Origin: Enterobacter sp. kpr-6
GTDB taxonomy: Bacteria; Pseudomonadota; Gammaproteobacteria; Enterobacterales; Enterobacteriaceae
DNA: 64,000 nucleotides
Reading direction: 5' to 3'
NCBI RefSeq assembly: GCF_900116015.1
Contig: NZ_FOYH01000003.1
Coordinates: forward strand, 248,001-312,000
The notes under the pieces were generated by a model. The model saw only the letters and a list, made by a program, of their open reading frames with translations. It was not told the DNA's origin and ran no database searches. A program made the position numbers and the translations under genes. Shown piece after piece: positions 18,645-28,954 of this stretch (within the stretch, counting starts at the first letter, position 1; every line of letters begins with the position of its first letter).

Positions 18645-20027
18645 ATGGAAAAGAAACTTGGCCTAAGCGCATTAACTGCGCTCGTTTTGAGTTCAATGTT
18701 GGGTGCGGGCGTATTCAGCCTGCCGCAGAATATGGCCGAAGTCGCCAGCCCCGCCGCATTATTAATTGGCTGGGCGATCACCGGGGCCGGGATTTTATTG
18801 CTCGCCTTCGCCATGCTCTTGCTCACACGTCTGCGCCCGGATTTAGACGGCGGGATCTTCACCTATGCCCGCGAAGGGTTTGGTGAGCTGATCGGCTTCT
18901 GCTCGGCGTGGGGCTACTGGCTTTGCGCGGTTATCGCCAACGTCTCTTATCTGGTTATCGTCTTTGCAGCGTTAAGTTTCTTTACCGACACCCCTGAACT
19001 GCGCCTGTTTGGTGATGGCAATACCTGGCAATCTATCGTCGGAGCCTCCTGCCTGCTGTGGATCGTTCACGCCCTGGTATTACGCGGCGTACAGACGGCG
19101 GCGAGCATTAACCTTGTCGCGACGCTGGCAAAACTGGTGCCGCTGGGTCTGTTTATCGCCCTTGCTGCGCTGGCCTTTAATCTCGATAAATTCAGCCTCG
19201 ATTTCACCGGCCTTGATTTAGGCGTTCCCGTCTGGGAGCAGGTGAAAAACACCATGCTCATTACCCTGTGGGTATTTATCGGCGTGGAAGGCGCGGTGGT
19301 GGTGTCTGCCCGCGCACGTAACAAGCACGATGTCGGCCGGGCAACGCTGCTGGCTGTCATGGCCGCGCTGACGGTCTATCTGCTGGTCACCCTGCTGTCG
19401 CTGGGCGTTGTCTCCCGTCCTGAACTGGCGCAAATGCGCAACCCGTCAATGGCGGGCCTGATGGTGCAGATGATGGGTTCATGGGGTGAAGTGATTATCG
19501 CCGCCGGGCTGATTGTCTCGGTCTGCGGGGCCTATCTGAGCTGGACGATTATGGCGGCGGAAGTGCCGCTGCTGGCGGCGAATTACAAAGCCTTCCCGCG
19601 GATCTTTTCCCGACAGAACAAAAACAGCGCGCCATCGGCTTCGCTGTGGCTGACCAATGCCAGCGTGCAGGTCTGTCTGGTGCTGATCTGGCTCACAGGT
19701 TCAGATTACAATACGCTGTTAACCATCGCTTCAGAGATGATTCTGGTACCCTATTTCCTCGTCGGTGCCTATCTTGTGAAGATTGCCTCTCGTCCTTTAC
19801 ACCGGGCAGTCGGCATCGGTGCCTGTCTGTATGGTCTGTGGCTGCTCTACGCTTCCGGCCCCATGCATTTACTGCTGTCGGTGGTGCTGTATGCGCCTGG
19901 CCTGCTGGTCTTTATGTACGCACGCCGCACGCATCAGGACAATACGCTGCTGCGCTTTAATGAAAAGTTGTTAATTGTTTGTCTGCTTGTCGCCGCAATT
20001 CCGGCAATGTGGATGTTGGTGGGGTAA
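18645..20027 (+). CDS. ydgI: Putative arginine/ornithine-type amino acid antiporter YdgI
   Basis: A 460-residue inner-membrane transporter of the APC superfamily (basic amino acid/polyamine antiporter, ArcD-like), the same length as E. coli YdgI. About twelve transmembrane helices are visible, with the family's helix-1 pattern SSMLGAGVFSLPQNMA and GGIFTYAREGFGE. It probably exchanges arginine and ornithine; the substrate is by homology only. ATG 18645 is chosen over the ATG at 18639 because AGGA is then spaced five bases upstream. K-12 gene order is kept. Confidence 0.93.
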   Translation: MEKKLGLSALTALVLSSMLGAGVFSLPQNMAEVASPAALLIGWAITGAGILLLAFAMLLLTRLRPDLDGGIFTYAREGFGELIGFCSAWGYWLCAVIANVSYLVIVFAALSFFTDTPELRLFGDGNTWQSIVGASCLLWIVHALVLRGVQTAASINLVATLAKLVPLGLFIALAALAFNLDKFSLDFTGLDLGVPVWEQVKNTMLITLWVFIGVEGAVVVSARARNKHDVGRATLLAVMAALTVYLLVTLLSLGVVSRPELAQMRNPSMAGLMVQMMGSWGEVIIAAGLIVSVCGAYLSWTIMAAEVPLLAANYKAFPRIFSRQNKNSAPSASLWLTNASVQVCLVLIWLTGSDYNTLLTIASEMILVPYFLVGAYLVKIASRPLHRAVGIGACLYGLWLLYASGPMHLLLSVVLYAPGLLVFMYARRTHQDNTLLRFNEKLLIVCLLVAAIPAMWMLVG

Positions 20028-20065
20028 CGATGTTCCCCATCGCCTGAAGGCTTAAGGAGATAACG

Positions 20066-20788
20066 ATGGATAATACCCAGCACCACCCTATTCTGATCAC
20101 TGGCGGAGGCCGACGCATCGGCCTCGCGCTCGCTCATCATTTTATTAATCAGCACCAGCCGGTCCTGGTTAGCTACCGCACCCGTTACCCGGCAATTGAC
20201 GGATTAGAAGCGGCCGGCGGCGTCTGCATTCAGGCGGATTTCAGCACCGACGAAGGTATTTTAGCGTTTGCCGATGAGGTGAAATCCCGCACCAAAGGGC
20301 TGCGCGGCATTATTCATAACGCCAGTAGCTGGATGGCGGAAAAGCCTGGATCTTCGCTCCCGGAGATGCTGAGGATCATGTTGCAGGTACACGTTCACGC
20401 CCCCTACCTGCTTAATCACGCGCTGGAAAGTTTATTGCGTGGTCAGGGCCATGCCGCCGCCGACATTATTCATTTTACGGATTACGTGGTGGAACGCGGC
20501 AGCGATAAACATATCGCTTACGCGGCGAGTAAAGCGGCGCTGGATAATATGACGCGCTCCTTTGCCCGCAAACTGGCCCCGGAGGTAAAAGTCAATGCCA
20601 TTGCCCCGTCGATGATTTTATTTAACGAAGAAGATGACGCTGAGTATCGCCACAAGGCGCTGAATAAATCGCTGATGAAAATCGCGCCGGGTGAAAAAGA
20701 GATGATCGATCTGGTCGATTATCTGCTCACCAGTTGCTACGTGACAGGCCGCAGCTACGCCGTTGATGGCGGGCGTCCGCTGCGTTAA
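20066..20788 (+). CDS. folM: Dihydromonapterin reductase FolM
   Basis: A 240-residue short-chain dehydrogenase, the same length as E. coli FolM. It has the NADPH-binding GGGRRIGLAL (13-22), with the Arg pair typical of pteridine reductases, HNAS in place of NNAG, and catalytic Tyr152/Lys156 in AYAASKAAL. It reduces dihydromonapterin to tetrahydromonapterin, and dihydrofolate weakly. AAGGAG precedes the start. Its last four bases overlap the convergent ydgC stop. Confidence 0.96.
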   Translation: MDNTQHHPILITGGGRRIGLALAHHFINQHQPVLVSYRTRYPAIDGLEAAGGVCIQADFSTDEGILAFADEVKSRTKGLRGIIHNASSWMAEKPGSSLPEMLRIMLQVHVHAPYLLNHALESLLRGQGHAAADIIHFTDYVVERGSDKHIAYAASKAALDNMTRSFARKLAPEVKVNAIAPSMILFNEEDDAEYRHKALNKSLMKIAPGEKEMIDLVDYLLTSCYVTGRSYAVDGGRPLR

Positions 20789-21120
20789 TGCCAGCGGCTC
20801 CAGCAGTAAATTATTACCCAGGCGCTGAGGCTCCAGCACACCACCGCCCCGCCCAGCGCCAAAGGTAATTTCAAAAAGCCGGTGAAATACCACAGCGAAA
20901 GCAAATAAAGAAAGTAGGGAATGATCGACCACATGCCAAACACGATGGTGGTGCGCAGCGCGTCCATCCCGCGCTCTGTGGCGACGATGTAATGCGCAAG
21001 CAGCGCAAAGGTCGGAAATAACGGGATCAGCCCGGCGATATAGTAATTTTTTGTTCGTGATAACAGCGCAATCAATACCACCACCAGCGCACCCAGCGCC
21101 GCTTTAAACACCAGTCCCAT
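20785..21120 (-). CDS. ydgC: GlpM-family inner membrane protein YdgC
   Basis: A 111-residue hydrophobic protein with about four transmembrane helices, matching E. coli YdgC (111). It belongs to the GlpM family, linked in Pseudomonas to alginate/glycerol metabolism; its function in enterics is unknown. It is convergent with folM and divergent from rstA, as in K-12. Confidence 0.92.
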   Translation of the reverse strand: MGLVFKAALGALVVVLIALLSRTKNYYIAGLIPLFPTFALLAHYIVATERGMDALRTTIVFGMWSIIPYFLYLLSLWYFTGFLKLPLALGGAVVCWSLSAWVIIYCWSRWH

Positions 21121-21174
21121 GAATATGCCTTAACACTTCCTCAACAATAATGCGCAGCATAACGGAAGCGCTGT

Positions 21175-21191
21175 CGTTTATGAAAGATTAA
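21175..21191 (+). promoter_or_regulatory. Weak candidate PhoP box upstream of rstA
   Basis: CGTTTA, five bases, GATTAA resembles the PhoP direct repeat (T/G)GTTTA-N5-(T/G)GTTTA with several mismatches. E. coli rstA is PhoP-regulated. A -10 at the expected distance is not clear, so this is tentative. Confidence 0.35.
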
Positions 21192-21247
21192 TGGAAGGTT
21201 GCCGTCAGGCGGTGTATGTTGGCGCTTTTGGCTACTGCATAAGTTAT

Positions 21248-21973
21248 ATGAATAAGATCGTTTATGTTGAAGACGACCCGGACGTCGGCGAGCTGATCGC
21301 AAAATACCTTGGTAAACACGATATTGAGGTGATTGTTGAGCCACGCGGCGACTGCGCGCAGGACGTCATTTTGCGCGAAAACCCGGAACTGGTGCTACTG
21401 GATATCATGCTGCCCGGCAAAGACGGCATGACACTATGCCGCGATCTGCGCGGGCAATTTCAGGGCCCTATTGTGCTGCTGACCTCGCTTGACAGCGACA
21501 TGAACCATATCCTGTCCCTGGAAATGGGGGCCAGCGATTACATCCTTAAAACCACCCCGCCCGCCGTGCTGCTTGCCCGCCTGCGACTGCATTTGCGCCA
21601 GCGCGCCGGAAGTACGACGCTCCAGAATACTCCGCTAACCCCACACAACACCCTGCGCTTCGGCACGCTTTCTATCGATCCGGTGAATCGTCAGGTAATG
21701 CTGGCCCAGACGGAGATCACCCTCTCCACCGCTGATTTTGATTTGCTTTGGGAGCTGGCGACCCATGCGGGGCAGATTATGGATCGGGATGCGCTGCTGA
21801 AAAATTTACGCGGCGTGAGCTACGACGGTCTGGATCGCAGCGTGGACGTGGCCATTTCCCGGCTGCGCAAAAAACTGCTGGATAATGCCACCGAACCTTA
21901 CCGCATTAAGACCGTGCGTAATAAAGGCTATTTGTTCGCGCCCCACGCGTGGGAATCGCCGGTGTCATTATGA
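21248..21973 (+). CDS. rstA: Response regulator RstA
   Basis: A 241-residue OmpR/PhoB-type response regulator. The receiver domain (1-120) has Asp9/Asp10, phospho-acceptor Asp52 in LVLLDIMLPG and Lys in YILKTTPP. The C-terminal winged helix (about 140-236) ends RNKGYLFAPHAWE, as in E. coli, plus four extra residues. Phosphorylated by RstB, it controls acid-response genes such as asr, plus csgD and narG. ATG 21248 gives the family start; the 5' extension from 21191 is non-coding. Its stop overlaps the rstB start (ATGA). Confidence 0.96.
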   Translation: MNKIVYVEDDPDVGELIAKYLGKHDIEVIVEPRGDCAQDVILRENPELVLLDIMLPGKDGMTLCRDLRGQFQGPIVLLTSLDSDMNHILSLEMGASDYILKTTPPAVLLARLRLHLRQRAGSTTLQNTPLTPHNTLRFGTLSIDPVNRQVMLAQTEITLSTADFDLLWELATHAGQIMDRDALLKNLRGVSYDGLDRSVDVAISRLRKKLLDNATEPYRIKTVRNKGYLFAPHAWESPVSL

Positions 21974-23265
21974 AAAAGCTGTTCGTCCAGTTCTATTTGC
22001 TGCTGTTTGTCTGTTTTCTGGTGATGACCATGCTGGTCGGGCTGGTCTATAAATTCACCGCAGAGCGCGCGGGCCGCCAGTCGCTTGACGACCTGATGAA
22101 AAGCTCGCTGTATTTAATTCGCAGCGAGCTGCGCGAGATCCCGCCCCATAAGTGGAGCAAGACGCTCAAAGAGATGGATTTGAATCTGTCATTTGATATG
22201 CGTATTGAGCCGCTGAATAAATTCGACCTTGATGCCTCCACCGCCGAACGGCTGCGCAAAGGCGACATCGTGGCCCTGGATGAGGAATACACCTTTATCC
22301 AGCGTATTCCGCGCAGCAACTATGTGCTGGCGGTTGGTCCGGTGCCCTATCTGTTTTATCTGCATGAAATGCGCATTCTGGACATTATGCTGCTGGTGTT
22401 TATCGCCATTTCCCTCGCCTTCCCGGTATTTATCTGGATGCGCCCGCACTGGCAGGAGATGCTGAGAATTGAATCCGCCGCGCTGCGTTTTGGCGACGGG
22501 CATCTTACCGAGCGCATTCATTTTGACAGCGGTTCCAGTTTTGAGCGCCTCGGCGTGGCGTTTAACCAGATGGCCGACAATATCAACACGCTGATTGCCA
22601 GTAAAAAGCAGCTGATCGACGGAATAGCCCATGAACTGCGTACCCCGCTGGTGCGATTACGCTATCGGCTGGAGATGAGCGATAACCTCGCTGACAGCGA
22701 ACGGCAGATGCTCAATCGTGATATCGGCCAACTGGAAGGGCTGATTGAAGAACTGCTGACTTACGCCCGCCTCGACCGCCCGCAAAATGAATTACGGCTG
22801 ACACTGCCCGATCTCCCGGCATGGCTGGCAGGACTGATGGCGGATGTGCGTGCGCTCAACCCACAGCGCCAGATCGTATTGAACGCCGATGACGGTGCCG
22901 AATATGGCGCACTGGATATCCGCCTGATGGAGCGGGTGCTGGATAACCTGGTGAACAATGCGCTGCGCTACAGCGAGAATCAGGTTGCGGTGACGCTGAA
23001 ACGCGAAGGCGCAGACGCCCTGCTTATGGTGGAAGATGACGGGCCAGGCATCGCGCCGGAAGAACGCGTGCGGGTGTTTGAACCTTTTGTTCGTCTCGAT
23101 CCCAGCCGTGACCGTGCCACCGGCGGCTGCGGTCTGGGGCTGGCGATTGTGCACTCTATCGCGCTGGCGATGGGTGGCGAAGTAAGCTGCGACGCCAGCC
23201 GGACAGGTGGCGCGCAGTTTTGCTTCCGCTGGCCGGTAGTGCAGCAACTCCCTGCCCCGGTGTGA
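21970..23265 (+). CDS. rstB: Sensor histidine kinase RstB
   Basis: A 431-residue inner-membrane sensor kinase (E. coli 433). It has transmembrane helix 1 at about 8-29, a periplasmic sensor region 30-135, helix 2 at about 136-157, a HAMP domain, the dimerisation helix with phospho-acceptor His221 in DGIAHELRTPL, and a GHKL ATPase domain with N-box NLVNNALRY, G1 DDGPGIAP and G2 GGCGLGLAI. It acts with RstA downstream of PhoPQ. The start overlaps the rstA stop. A REP-like element follows the stop. Confidence 0.95.
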   Translation: MKKLFVQFYLLLFVCFLVMTMLVGLVYKFTAERAGRQSLDDLMKSSLYLIRSELREIPPHKWSKTLKEMDLNLSFDMRIEPLNKFDLDASTAERLRKGDIVALDEEYTFIQRIPRSNYVLAVGPVPYLFYLHEMRILDIMLLVFIAISLAFPVFIWMRPHWQEMLRIESAALRFGDGHLTERIHFDSGSSFERLGVAFNQMADNINTLIASKKQLIDGIAHELRTPLVRLRYRLEMSDNLADSERQMLNRDIGQLEGLIEELLTYARLDRPQNELRLTLPDLPAWLAGLMADVRALNPQRQIVLNADDGAEYGALDIRLMERVLDNLVNNALRYSENQVAVTLKREGADALLMVEDDGPGIAPEERVRVFEPFVRLDPSRDRATGGCGLGLAIVHSIALAMGGEVSCDASRTGGAQFCFRWPVVQQLPAPV

Positions 23266-23271
23266 ACTGGC

Positions 23272-23305
23272 TTGCCCGGTGGCCTGGCGCTCACCGGGCC
23301 TGCAA
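23272..23305. repeat. REP element between rstB and tus
   Basis: TTGCCCGGTGGCCTGGCGCT followed by CACCGGGCCTGCAA is the classical enterobacterial REP palindrome: GCCCGGTG (23274-23281) pairs with CACCGGGC (23292-23299). It may stabilise the rstAB mRNA 3' end. Confidence 0.8.
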
Positions 23306-23350
23306 AGCTGACCCTGTCGACCTGGCCTGCGTGCGTCACCTGTGTTATAC

Positions 23351-23373
23351 CTTGAGTATGTTGTAACTATGGA
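23351..23373 (+). promoter_or_regulatory. Replication terminator Ter site (TerB-like)
   Basis: The core GTATGTTGTAACTA (23356-23369) is identical to E. coli TerB, including the G6 base whose complementary C flips into Tus to form the lock. It lies a few bases upstream of the tus start codon, as TerB does, so Tus should both arrest forks here and repress its own gene. Flanking bases differ from K-12. Confidence 0.93.
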
Positions 23374-23380
23374 GGCGCTA

Positions 23381-24310
23381 ATGGCCAGTTATGATCTTAT
23401 TGAACGCTTCACCACCACGTTTCGCCAGCTTGAGCACGAACTGGCCGCGCTGAAAGAGGAAGTAACCGCCTGCCGTCTGCTGGCCGGGCGCGTGTTCGAA
23501 CTCCCCGAAGTGCCGAAAGGCCGCGAGCACGATGAGTTAACGCTTATTGAGGTGAAGCAGCACATCGGCAAGCAGGCGGCAGAACGGGCACTTCGCCACT
23601 TCACCCATCTTTTTATCCAGCAGCAGTCGGAAAACCGCAGCAGCAAAGCGGCGGTGCGTTTGCCCGGCGTGATTTGCCTTGAGGTCACGGATGAGATTCG
23701 TGAAGCGCTGGAATCGCGGATTAACACCATCAATACGCTGAAAACAACCTTCGAGCGCATTATCACGGTCGAGTCTGGCCTGCCCTCTGCCGCCCGTTTT
23801 GAGTGGGTGCACCGCCATCTGCCGGGGTTGATCACGCTTAACGCCTACCGCACAATCACCACCCTTCGCAACCCGGCCACGCTGCGCTTCGGTTGGGCGA
23901 ATAAACATATCATCAAAAATCTGACCCGCGACGAGGTGCTGGCGCAACTGGAAAAAAGCCTGAAATCGCCCCGTTCGGTCGCGCCCTGGACGCGCGAGCA
24001 GTGGCACGCCCGCGTAACTCAGGAATACAACGATATTGCCGCCCTGCCGCAAAAGGCGCGGCTGAAGATTAAACGCCCGGTGAAGGTCCAGCCGATTGCC
24101 CGCGTGTGGTATTCCGGCTCCCAGAAACAGGTGCAGCACGCCTGTCCTGGGCCGCTGGTGGCGCTGATTTCTGCCGGGCACGGCGCAAACGTGCCGGATA
24201 TTGGTGAGTTACTGAATTACGATGCGGAGAATATCCAGCATCGTTATAAACCGCAGGCGCAGCCGCTGACCCTGATGATCCCGCGACTGCACCTGTATCT
24301 GGCGGATTAG
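23381..24310 (+). CDS. tus: DNA replication terminus site-binding protein Tus
   Basis: A 309-residue protein, the same length as E. coli Tus. Residues known from the Tus-Ter structure are conserved at the same numbers: Glu49, Ile79, Lys89, Phe140 and His144 (cytosine-pocket residues in [13 protein letters not shown]). It binds Ter as a monomer and blocks DnaB helicase from one side. ATG 23381 follows GGAGG at ideal spacing; the 5' extension would run through the Ter site. It is convergent with fumC, overlapping four bases. The N-terminal 60 residues have diverged more than the rest. Confidence 0.97.
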   Translation: MASYDLIERFTTTFRQLEHELAALKEEVTACRLLAGRVFELPEVPKGREHDELTLIEVKQHIGKQAAERALRHFTHLFIQQQSENRSSKAAVRLPGVICLEVTDEIREALESRINTINTLKTTFERIITVESGLPSAARFEWVHRHLPGLITLNAYRTITTLRNPATLRFGWANKHIIKNLTRDEVLAQLEKSLKSPRSVAPWTREQWHARVTQEYNDIAALPQKARLKIKRPVKVQPIARVWYSGSQKQVQHACPGPLVALISAGHGANVPDIGELLNYDAENIQHRYKPQAQPLTLMIPRLHLYLAD

Positions 24311-25710
24311 CGCTCGGTGGTCATGCTGCCGACCATGGTTTCCGGGCGCACCCAGCGGTCAAACTCCTCGTCGGTGAGATAACCCAGCGCCAGGGCTGAG
24401 GCTTTCAGCGTCAGCCCTTCTTTATGCGCTTTTTTGGCAATCTCCGCCGCTTTGTCGTAACCAATATGGGTATTGAGCGCCGTCACCAGCATCAGCGACT
24501 CGTTCAGTAGCTGATCGATGCGCTCACGATTTGGCTCAATGCCCGTCGCGCAATGCTCGTTGAAGCTCTCCATCCCGTCCGCCAGCAGTCGCACTGATTG
24601 CAGGAAGTTATGGATCACCATCGGACGGTAGACGTTCAGTTCGAAGTTACCGGACGCGCCGCCCATATTGATCGCCACATCATTGCCCATCACCTGACAG
24701 CAGAGCATGGTCATCGCTTCACACTGCGTCGGGTTCACTTTGCCCGGCATGATGGAACTGCCCGGCTCATTTTCAGGGATCGCGATTTCCCCGATCCCAC
24801 AGCGCGGGCCGGATGCCAGCCAGCGCACGTCGTTGGCGATTTTCATCAGCGACGCCGCCAGTCCTTTCAGGGCCCCGTGGGTATGCACCAGCGCATCACA
24901 GGTGGCGAGCGCTTCGAATTTATTGGGGGCGGTGACAAACGGCTGCCCGGTGATCTGCGCCAGTTCCGCCGCCACGCGATGCGCATATTCAGGATGGGTG
25001 TTCAGCCCGGTCCCCACCGCCGTTCCGCCCAGCGCCAGCTCGCACAGATGCGGCAGACTCTGCTCGATGTGCTTAACGTTATGTTCCAGCATCGCCACCC
25101 AGCCGGAGATCTCCTGCCCCAGCGTCAGCGGCGTGGCGTCCTGCAAATGGGTGCGACCAATTTTGACGATGTCCGCAAAGGCGCGGGATTTTTCCCGCAG
25201 CGTGGTTTTCAGCTCGTTCAGTTCGGGGATCAGATGCTCTTCCACTGCCATGATCGCCGCCACGTGCATGGCGGTCGGGAAGACGTCATTGGAGCTCTGG
25301 CTTTTGTTCACGTCGTCGTTGGGGTGCACTTTACGCGCCATGCCCCGTTCGCCGCCGAGCAACTCACTAGCACGATTGGCCAGCACTTCGTTCATGTTCA
25401 TGTTGCTCTGGGTGCCCGAACCGGTCTGCCAGACCGCCAGCGGGAACTCGTCCGGGTGCTTGCCCGCCAGCACTTCATCTGCCGCCGCGATGATTGCCTG
25501 CGCTTTTTCAGCGGAGAGCAGATCCAAATCCTGATTCACTTTTGCGGCCGCGCGCTTGGTTAACGCCAGCGCCCGGATAAGCGAGAGCGGCATTTTTTCG
25601 GTTGAGATGCGGAAATGCTCCAGCGAGCGCTGCGTTTGCGCGCCCCAGAGTTTATCTGCCGGGACGTCGATTGCGCCCATCGAGTCTTTCTCACTGCGAT
25701 GCGAAGTCAT
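24307..25710 (-). CDS. fumC: Fumarate hydratase class II FumC
   Basis: A 467-residue class II fumarase, the same length as E. coli FumC. The signature [11 protein letters not shown] is present, as are the [15 protein letters not shown] and catalytic His regions. It is iron-independent and oxygen-stable and converts fumarate to malate in the TCA cycle, replacing FumA under oxidative stress or iron lack. The start at 25710 follows AGGAGAAAGT. It lies 131 bases downstream of fumA in the same direction, with a terminator between, so it is probably expressed largely from its own promoter, as in E. coli (SoxS/sigma-S). Confidence 0.97.
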   Translation of the reverse strand: MTSHRSEKDSMGAIDVPADKLWGAQTQRSLEHFRISTEKMPLSLIRALALTKRAAAKVNQDLDLLSAEKAQAIIAAADEVLAGKHPDEFPLAVWQTGSGTQSNMNMNEVLANRASELLGGERGMARKVHPNDDVNKSQSSNDVFPTAMHVAAIMAVEEHLIPELNELKTTLREKSRAFADIVKIGRTHLQDATPLTLGQEISGWVAMLEHNVKHIEQSLPHLCELALGGTAVGTGLNTHPEYAHRVAAELAQITGQPFVTAPNKFEALATCDALVHTHGALKGLAASLMKIANDVRWLASGPRCGIGEIAIPENEPGSSIMPGKVNPTQCEAMTMLCCQVMGNDVAINMGGASGNFELNVYRPMVIHNFLQSVRLLADGMESFNEHCATGIEPNRERIDQLLNESLMLVTALNTHIGYDKAAEIAKKAHKEGLTLKASALALGYLTDEEFDRWVRPETMVGSMTTER

Positions 25711-25811
25711 ACTTTCTCCTTGAAGTGGGTGTACCAAAGATGTCGACAGTGCTCACCTGCAAACGCAGTGTTAAGTATTAACGATGTTTTGGGGTTATAA
25801 GAAATTGATGC

Positions 25812-25836
25812 AAAAAAACCGCCCCGAAGGGCGGCT
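25812..25836 (-). terminator. Terminator of fumA
   Basis: Read leftward, the stem CCGCCC/GGGCGG with a TTCG tetraloop is followed by seven T residues (25818-25812). Confidence 0.9.
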
Positions 25837-25841
25837 TAAGA

Positions 25842-27488
25842 TTATTTGACGCAGCGCGCGCAGGCGGAGGACTGGATCTGTGAGAAGAAGTCGTTACCTT
25901 TGTCGTCCACCAGAATAAAGGCCGGGAAATCTTCCACTTCGATTTTCCAGATCGCTTCCATGCCCAGTTCCGGGTATTCCACGCACTCCAGGCTCTTGAT
26001 GCTGCTTTGCGCCAGTACCGCTGCCGGGCCGCCGATGCTGCCTAAATAGAAGCCGCCGTGTTTATGGCAGGCGTCAGTGACCTGTTTGCTGCGGTTGCCC
26101 TTCGCCAGCATGATCATACTGCCGCCCTGCGACTGTAGCTGATCGACGTAGGAATCCATGCGCCCGGCGGTGGTCGGGCCGAGCGAACCGGAGGCGTACC
26201 CTTCCGGCGTTTTGGCGGGGCCTGCGTAATAGATCGGATGATCCTTCACGTACTGCGGCAAACCTTCGCCGCTGTCCATGCGCTCTTTCAGTTTGGCATG
26301 GGCGATGTCGCGCGCCACGATAATGGTCCCGGAGAGCGACAGGCGCGTGGAGACCGGGTACTGCGAAAGCTGCTGCAAAATCTCCGCCATCGGGCGATCG
26401 AGGTTAACCTTCACGGCTTCCCCTTCTCCGGCCTGGCGCAGCGCGGGCGGAATGTATTTCCCTGGATTGTTTTCCAGCTTCTCAATCCACACGCCGTCAC
26501 GGTTGATTTTGGCTTTGATGTTGCGGTCAGCCGAGCACGAGACGCCCATCCCCACCGGGCAGGACGCGCCGTGACGAGGCAGACGCACCACGCGAATGTC
26601 GTGGGCGAAATATTTGCCGCCAAACTGCGCGCCCAGGCCCAGATCCTGAGCGGCACGCAGCAGTTCTTCTTCAAGCTGGATATCGCGGAACGCCTGGCCG
26701 TGCTCGTTCCCGACGGTGGGCAGCTCGTCATAGTATTTAGTTGAAGCCAGTTTTACGGTTTTCAGCGTCGCTTCCGCAGACGTCCCGCCGATCACAAACG
26801 CGATGTGGTAAGGCGGACAGGCCGCCGTTCCCAGGGTACGCATTTTATCGACCAGATAATCCTTCAGACGCCCCGGCGTCAGCAGCGCTTTGGTTTCCTG
26901 ATAGAGATAGGTTTTGTTCGCCGAACCGCCGCCTTTGGCGATGCACAGGAATTTGTATTCGTCGCCATCCACGCTGTAAAGGTCGATTTGCGCCGGCAGG
27001 TTGGTGCCGGTATTCACTTCTTTATACATATCCAGTGCCGCGTTTTGCGAATAGCGCAGGTTATCTTCGATATAGGTGTTATAGACGCCTCTGGCGAGCG
27101 CGGCTTCATCGCCGCCGCCGGTCCAGACGCGCTGGCCTTTCTTGCCCATGATGATGGCGGTGCCGGTATCCTGGCAGGTCGGTAAAATCCCCTTCGCGGC
27201 GATTTCGGAATTGCGCAGGAATTGCAGGGCAACATATTTGTCGTTCTCGCTGGCCTCCGGGTCAGCCAGAATATCCGCCACCTGTTGCTGGTGCGCCGGG
27301 CGCAGCATAAAGGAAGCGTCATGGAATGCGTGTTGTGCCAGCAGCGTCAGCGCCTGCGGATCGACTTTGAGGATGCTCTGACCCTCAAATTCGCTGACGG
27401 AAACATGATCGCGGCTCAGGAGGTAGTATTCGGTCTGGTCTTTATTAAGCGGGAAGGGATCCTGGTACTGGAAAGGTTTGTTCGACAT
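25842..27488 (-). CDS. fumA: Fumarate hydratase class I FumA (iron-sulfur)
   Basis: A 548-residue class I fumarase, the same length as E. coli FumA. Cluster ligands are visible: Cys105 in [10 protein letters not shown], Cys in [10 protein letters not shown] and Cys in [13 protein letters not shown]. It uses a labile [4Fe-4S] cluster to interconvert fumarate and malate. The start is MSNKPFQYQ at 27488. It resembles FumA/FumB equally at the family level; the position upstream of fumC and next to manA identifies it as fumA. Confidence 0.96.
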   Translation of the reverse strand: MSNKPFQYQDPFPLNKDQTEYYLLSRDHVSVSEFEGQSILKVDPQALTLLAQHAFHDASFMLRPAHQQQVADILADPEASENDKYVALQFLRNSEIAAKGILPTCQDTGTAIIMGKKGQRVWTGGGDEAALARGVYNTYIEDNLRYSQNAALDMYKEVNTGTNLPAQIDLYSVDGDEYKFLCIAKGGGSANKTYLYQETKALLTPGRLKDYLVDKMRTLGTAACPPYHIAFVIGGTSAEATLKTVKLASTKYYDELPTVGNEHGQAFRDIQLEEELLRAAQDLGLGAQFGGKYFAHDIRVVRLPRHGASCPVGMGVSCSADRNIKAKINRDGVWIEKLENNPGKYIPPALRQAGEGEAVKVNLDRPMAEILQQLSQYPVSTRLSLSGTIIVARDIAHAKLKERMDSGEGLPQYVKDHPIYYAGPAKTPEGYASGSLGPTTAGRMDSYVDQLQSQGGSMIMLAKGNRSKQVTDACHKHGGFYLGSIGGPAAVLAQSSIKSLECVEYPELGMEAIWKIEVEDFPAFILVDDKGNDFFSQIQSSACARCVK

Positions 27489-27682
27489 AGCGCTCTCACT
27501 CACTGCTCAGAAAGTTGCGTCCGGGCAACAGTCCATTGCCCTGTTTTATAAGTAGTGGCCTTATCCTACACAATTTTTTAACAAAAACTGAGACTAGTAC
27601 GACTTTTTAATTGCGCAGGTTACTTCCGTGCAGTTTGTTGGTTTAATACCGCCAGACTTTATTGAAAATACAGGGCTTGATA

Positions 27683-28861
27683 ATGCAAAAACTCATCAAC
27701 TCAGTGCAGAACTATGCCTGGGGAAGTAAAACTGCGTTAACGGATCTCTATGGTGTGGCTAACCCCGATAACCTGCCGATGGCGGAATTGTGGATGGGCG
27801 CGCACCCGAAGAGCAGCTCAAAAGTCCAGGATGCTGCGGGTCAGCTCCGGGTGCTGCGCGAGGTCATCGACGAGGATAAAACTGCGCTTTTAGGCGCGGC
27901 GGTGGCAGAGCGTTTTGGCGAACTGCCGTTCCTGTTTAAAGTGCTGTGCGCGGATCAGCCGCTGTCGATTCAGGTGCATCCGAATAAACAGGCTTCTGAA
28001 CTCGGCTTTGCTAAAGAAAATGCGGCGGGCATTCCGCTTGATGCCGCCGAACGTAACTATAAAGATCCCAACCATAAGCCTGAACTGGTGTTCGCGCTGA
28101 CGCCCTTCCTGGCGATGAACGCCTTCCGTGAATTCACCGATATCGTGTCGCTGCTGCAACCGGTCGCGGGTGCGCATCAGGCGATTGCACACTTTTTAGA
28201 ACAGCCGGGTGCGGAGCGTCTGAGCGAACTGTTTGCCAGCCTGCTCAATATGCAGGGTGACGAAAAATCCCATGCGCTGGCGGTGCTGAAGGCGGCGCTG
28301 GCGAAACAGCAGGGCGAACCGTGGGAAACCATTCGCGTGATTGCCGAATTTTACCCGGACGACAGCGGTCTTTTCTCCCCGCTGCTGCTTAACGTGGTGA
28401 AACTGAATCCAGGCGAAGCGATGTTCCTGTTTGCGGAAACGCCCCACGCCTATCTCAAGGGTGTGGCGCTGGAAGTGATGGCCAACTCCGACAACGTGCT
28501 GCGCGCCGGGCTGACGCCTAAATACATCGATATTCCTGAACTGGTCGCCAACGTCAAATTCACGCCGAAACCGGCGGATGAATTACTCACTCAACCGGTC
28601 AAACGGGGCAACGCGCTGGACTTCCCGATCCCGGTCGATGATTTTGCCTTCTCGCTGCACGACCTGTCGGTGACGGAAAGCGATCTGGCACAGCAGAGCG
28701 CCGCCATTCTGTTCTGCGTCGAAGGTGAAGCGCTGTTAAGCAAAGGCGACGAGCGCCTGGTGCTTAAACCGGGTGAATCGGCGTTTATCAGTGCAGGTGA
28801 ATCTCCGGTGCAGATTAGCGGCGTGGGTCGGCTGGCAAGAGTCTATAATAAGATCGGCTAA
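27683..28861 (+). CDS. manA: Mannose-6-phosphate isomerase ManA
   Basis: A 392-residue type I phosphomannose isomerase (E. coli 391). Zinc ligands Gln97 and His99 (SIQVHPNK) and Glu134 (HKPELVF), and the AETPHAYLKG region, are all present. It interconverts fructose-6-P and mannose-6-P for mannose use and GDP-mannose synthesis. ATG 27683 follows CAGGG; the TTG-started extension at 27662 is not the family start. It is divergent from fumA as in K-12. Confidence 0.97.
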   Translation: MQKLINSVQNYAWGSKTALTDLYGVANPDNLPMAELWMGAHPKSSSKVQDAAGQLRVLREVIDEDKTALLGAAVAERFGELPFLFKVLCADQPLSIQVHPNKQASELGFAKENAAGIPLDAAERNYKDPNHKPELVFALTPFLAMNAFREFTDIVSLLQPVAGAHQAIAHFLEQPGAERLSELFASLLNMQGDEKSHALAVLKAALAKQQGEPWETIRVIAEFYPDDSGLFSPLLLNVVKLNPGEAMFLFAETPHAYLKGVALEVMANSDNVLRAGLTPKYIDIPELVANVKFTPKPADELLTQPVKRGNALDFPIPVDDFAFSLHDLSVTESDLAQQSAAILFCVEGEALLSKGDERLVLKPGESAFISAGESPVQISGVGRLARVYNKIG

Positions 28862-28954
28862 CTACTGACGTAACCTGATGGTATTGCTAATCTTAGCAAG
28901 ACTTTACGATCGTCCAGGCGGCATTTCCCGCCTGGTTTTATTTTAGGGATAATC

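Noticed and set aside
24598-25563. 321-codon plus-strand frame opposite fumC
   Set aside because: Antisense shadow of a conserved gene with typical His/Arg-rich composition.
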